From CAYVQF01 sp964454015 (GTDB lineage Bacteria; Myxococcota_A; Bradymonadia; UBA4248): a stretch of DNA of 64,000 nucleotides. The position numbers and the translations under genes are program-made. Within the stretch, counting starts at the first letter, position 1, and each line of letters starts with the position of its first letter. The notes below the pieces were generated by a model, which saw only the letters and a list, made by a program, of their open reading frames with translations, ran no database searches and was not told the DNA's origin. Positions 63,221 through 64,000 of this stretch are shown here, one piece after another. Where the stretch lies: NCBI GenBank assembly GCA_964454015.1, contig CAYVQF010000001.1, forward strand, positions 248,001 to 312,000. Direction: 5' to 3'.

Positions 63221-64000
63221 TGCAATCACGTGTGCGCAAGTGGGTGTTGGGGTCAGAGGTGCTGGTCGCGGTGGTGCTGGGTCTTCTCGTGGCCTATGGC
63301 GTCAACGGGATGGTCGCTGCTGGGCTGGTCAAGGCGACGTCGATGGTGGTGCCGGCGGCGACTCCACCGGCCCAGGCAGCGAAGCTCGGGGCGGAACACG
63401 AGGAGAATTTGCTGGTCTACAATCGCAACTTGTTCAACCAATCTGCTGGTGAGGCGCCTGCAGAGGTGGTCCAATCCACGCAAGATTTGGCACAGGATGG
63501 GGAGATGGCCGTTGAGGACCTGCCCCCCGAGCTTCCTGCGGGGGTCCCGATACCTTCTGATTTGAGGGTTCTGTTGATCGGGACGCAGGTGGCGGGGGAC
63601 GCCCGCTATTCTCTGGCGCTCCTGAAGCCCCTGGACGCGACGAATCAAGATACCCTTTACCGGGGCGTTGGCAGCGTGGCTTTGGAAGATGGCGTCATCG
63701 TGCGGATCGACCGACATCGTGTCTATGTGCGGCGGCAATCCTATGGTAATCGCTTGGAGTACATCGACATCGACACGACGGCACAAGATCTGATGGCGCG
63801 GGCCCGCCCGGCGGAGCCGCGACCGAATCAACGGGTGAGCGCGGCGATGCCGGCAGATGTCAAAGCAGACGAGTCGGCGCCTCCCGTGGCGGCGCCACAG
63901 CGGGTGGCGAGCGCTGGAGGCTTGGATCCGGGCGCGATCGAGAGTCTAGGGGCGGATACCTACGGAATACCGCGGGAAATGGCTGAGATGGTCCGGGACA
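63220..64000 (+). CDS. GspC-like protein, second copy (3' end outside window)
   Basis: At least 260 codons; GGAGAGG precedes the ATG at 63220, which shares one base with the previous stop (TGATG). Membrane helix VLVAVVLGLLVAYGVNGMVAAGLV and LLVYNRNLFNQ repeat the pattern of the first copy, followed by a homology-region-like segment (LRVLLIGTQVAGDARYSLALL, RGVGSVALEDGVIVRIDRHRVYVRR). A Pro/Ala-rich linker follows (about residue 195 on); the window ends there. Whether it has a PDZ domain is not visible. Confidence 0.75.
   Translation, partial: MQSRVRKWVLGSEVLVAVVLGLLVAYGVNGMVAAGLVKATSMVVPAATPPAQAAKLGAEHEENLLVYNRNLFNQSAGEAPAEVVQSTQDLAQDGEMAVEDLPPELPAGVPIPSDLRVLLIGTQVAGDARYSLALLKPLDATNQDTLYRGVGSVALEDGVIVRIDRHRVYVRRQSYGNRLEYIDIDTTAQDLMARARPAEPRPNQRVSAAMPADVKADESAPPVAAPQRVASAGGLDPGAIESLGADTYGIPREMAEMVRD

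Overview
The window is GC-rich, densely coding DNA from a bacterium with no recognisable phage, IS, tRNA, rRNA or CRISPR content. The gene mix points to Myxococcota or a close 'deltaproteobacterial' relative: many Ser/Thr kinases with PEGA or FGE-like C-termini, a sigma-54 response regulator with an Hpt partner, many acidic or Cys-rich lipoproteins, a small 'SDKRKQSVYFP' ribbon-helix-helix protein, DUF4139 and DUF4846 proteins, and type II secretion GspC proteins. Bradymonadia-like lineages are a guess; no marker gene here fixes the genus.

Layout. 1-6.4 kb: a secreted CAP-domain protein (cut by the left edge), a sigma-54 response regulator plus Hpt protein, and a kinase/FGE-like fusion. 6.6-14.4 kb: two exported DUF4139 paralogs with greB, then a three-gene unit in which a lipoprotein of the vertebrate-type, calcium-dependent protein-arginine deiminase (PAD) family sits between two exported HEAT-repeat proteins. 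This unit is the most unusual content of the window. 14.4-19.7 kb: a zinc-ribbon pseudokinase, an unknown gene, argF, a MurC-like protein with a destroyed P-loop, and a small RHH protein. 19.9-25.3 kb: a lipoprotein, a DUF4846 protein, and an AsmA-like/GT51 transglycosylase fusion. 25.3-31.5 kb: a DEAH helicase, thrB and a second kinase/FGE-like fusion. 31.8-36.2 kb: a HIT protein, glutamine-dependent NAD synthetase, a small lipoprotein and a ThiD-like protein. 36.2-47.7 kb: a 1610-aa TPR protein, a 1393-aa 2-hydroxyacyl-CoA dehydratase activase-type protein, a helical protein, a TtcA-like thiolase and an SRPBCC protein. 47.9-50.8 kb: two von Willebrand A lipoproteins, the first behind a clear sigma-54 promoter. 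51.1-58.2 kb: glyQ and glyS followed by two surface lipoproteins, one with six calcium-binding-type repeats. 58.2-62 kb: a carboxyltransferase-biotin carrier fusion and a PEGA kinase. 62.2-64 kb: two tandem gspC-like genes, the second cut by the right edge.

How the genes relate. Housekeeping genes (greB, argF, thrB, nadE, glyQS, hrpA-type helicase) are mixed with envelope and signalling genes. The recurring themes are Sec-exported lipoproteins that display acidic or calcium-binding segments, and Hanks-type kinases whose sensor parts are PEGA or FGE-like domains. All functions are read from motifs and general family knowledge; no database search was run.
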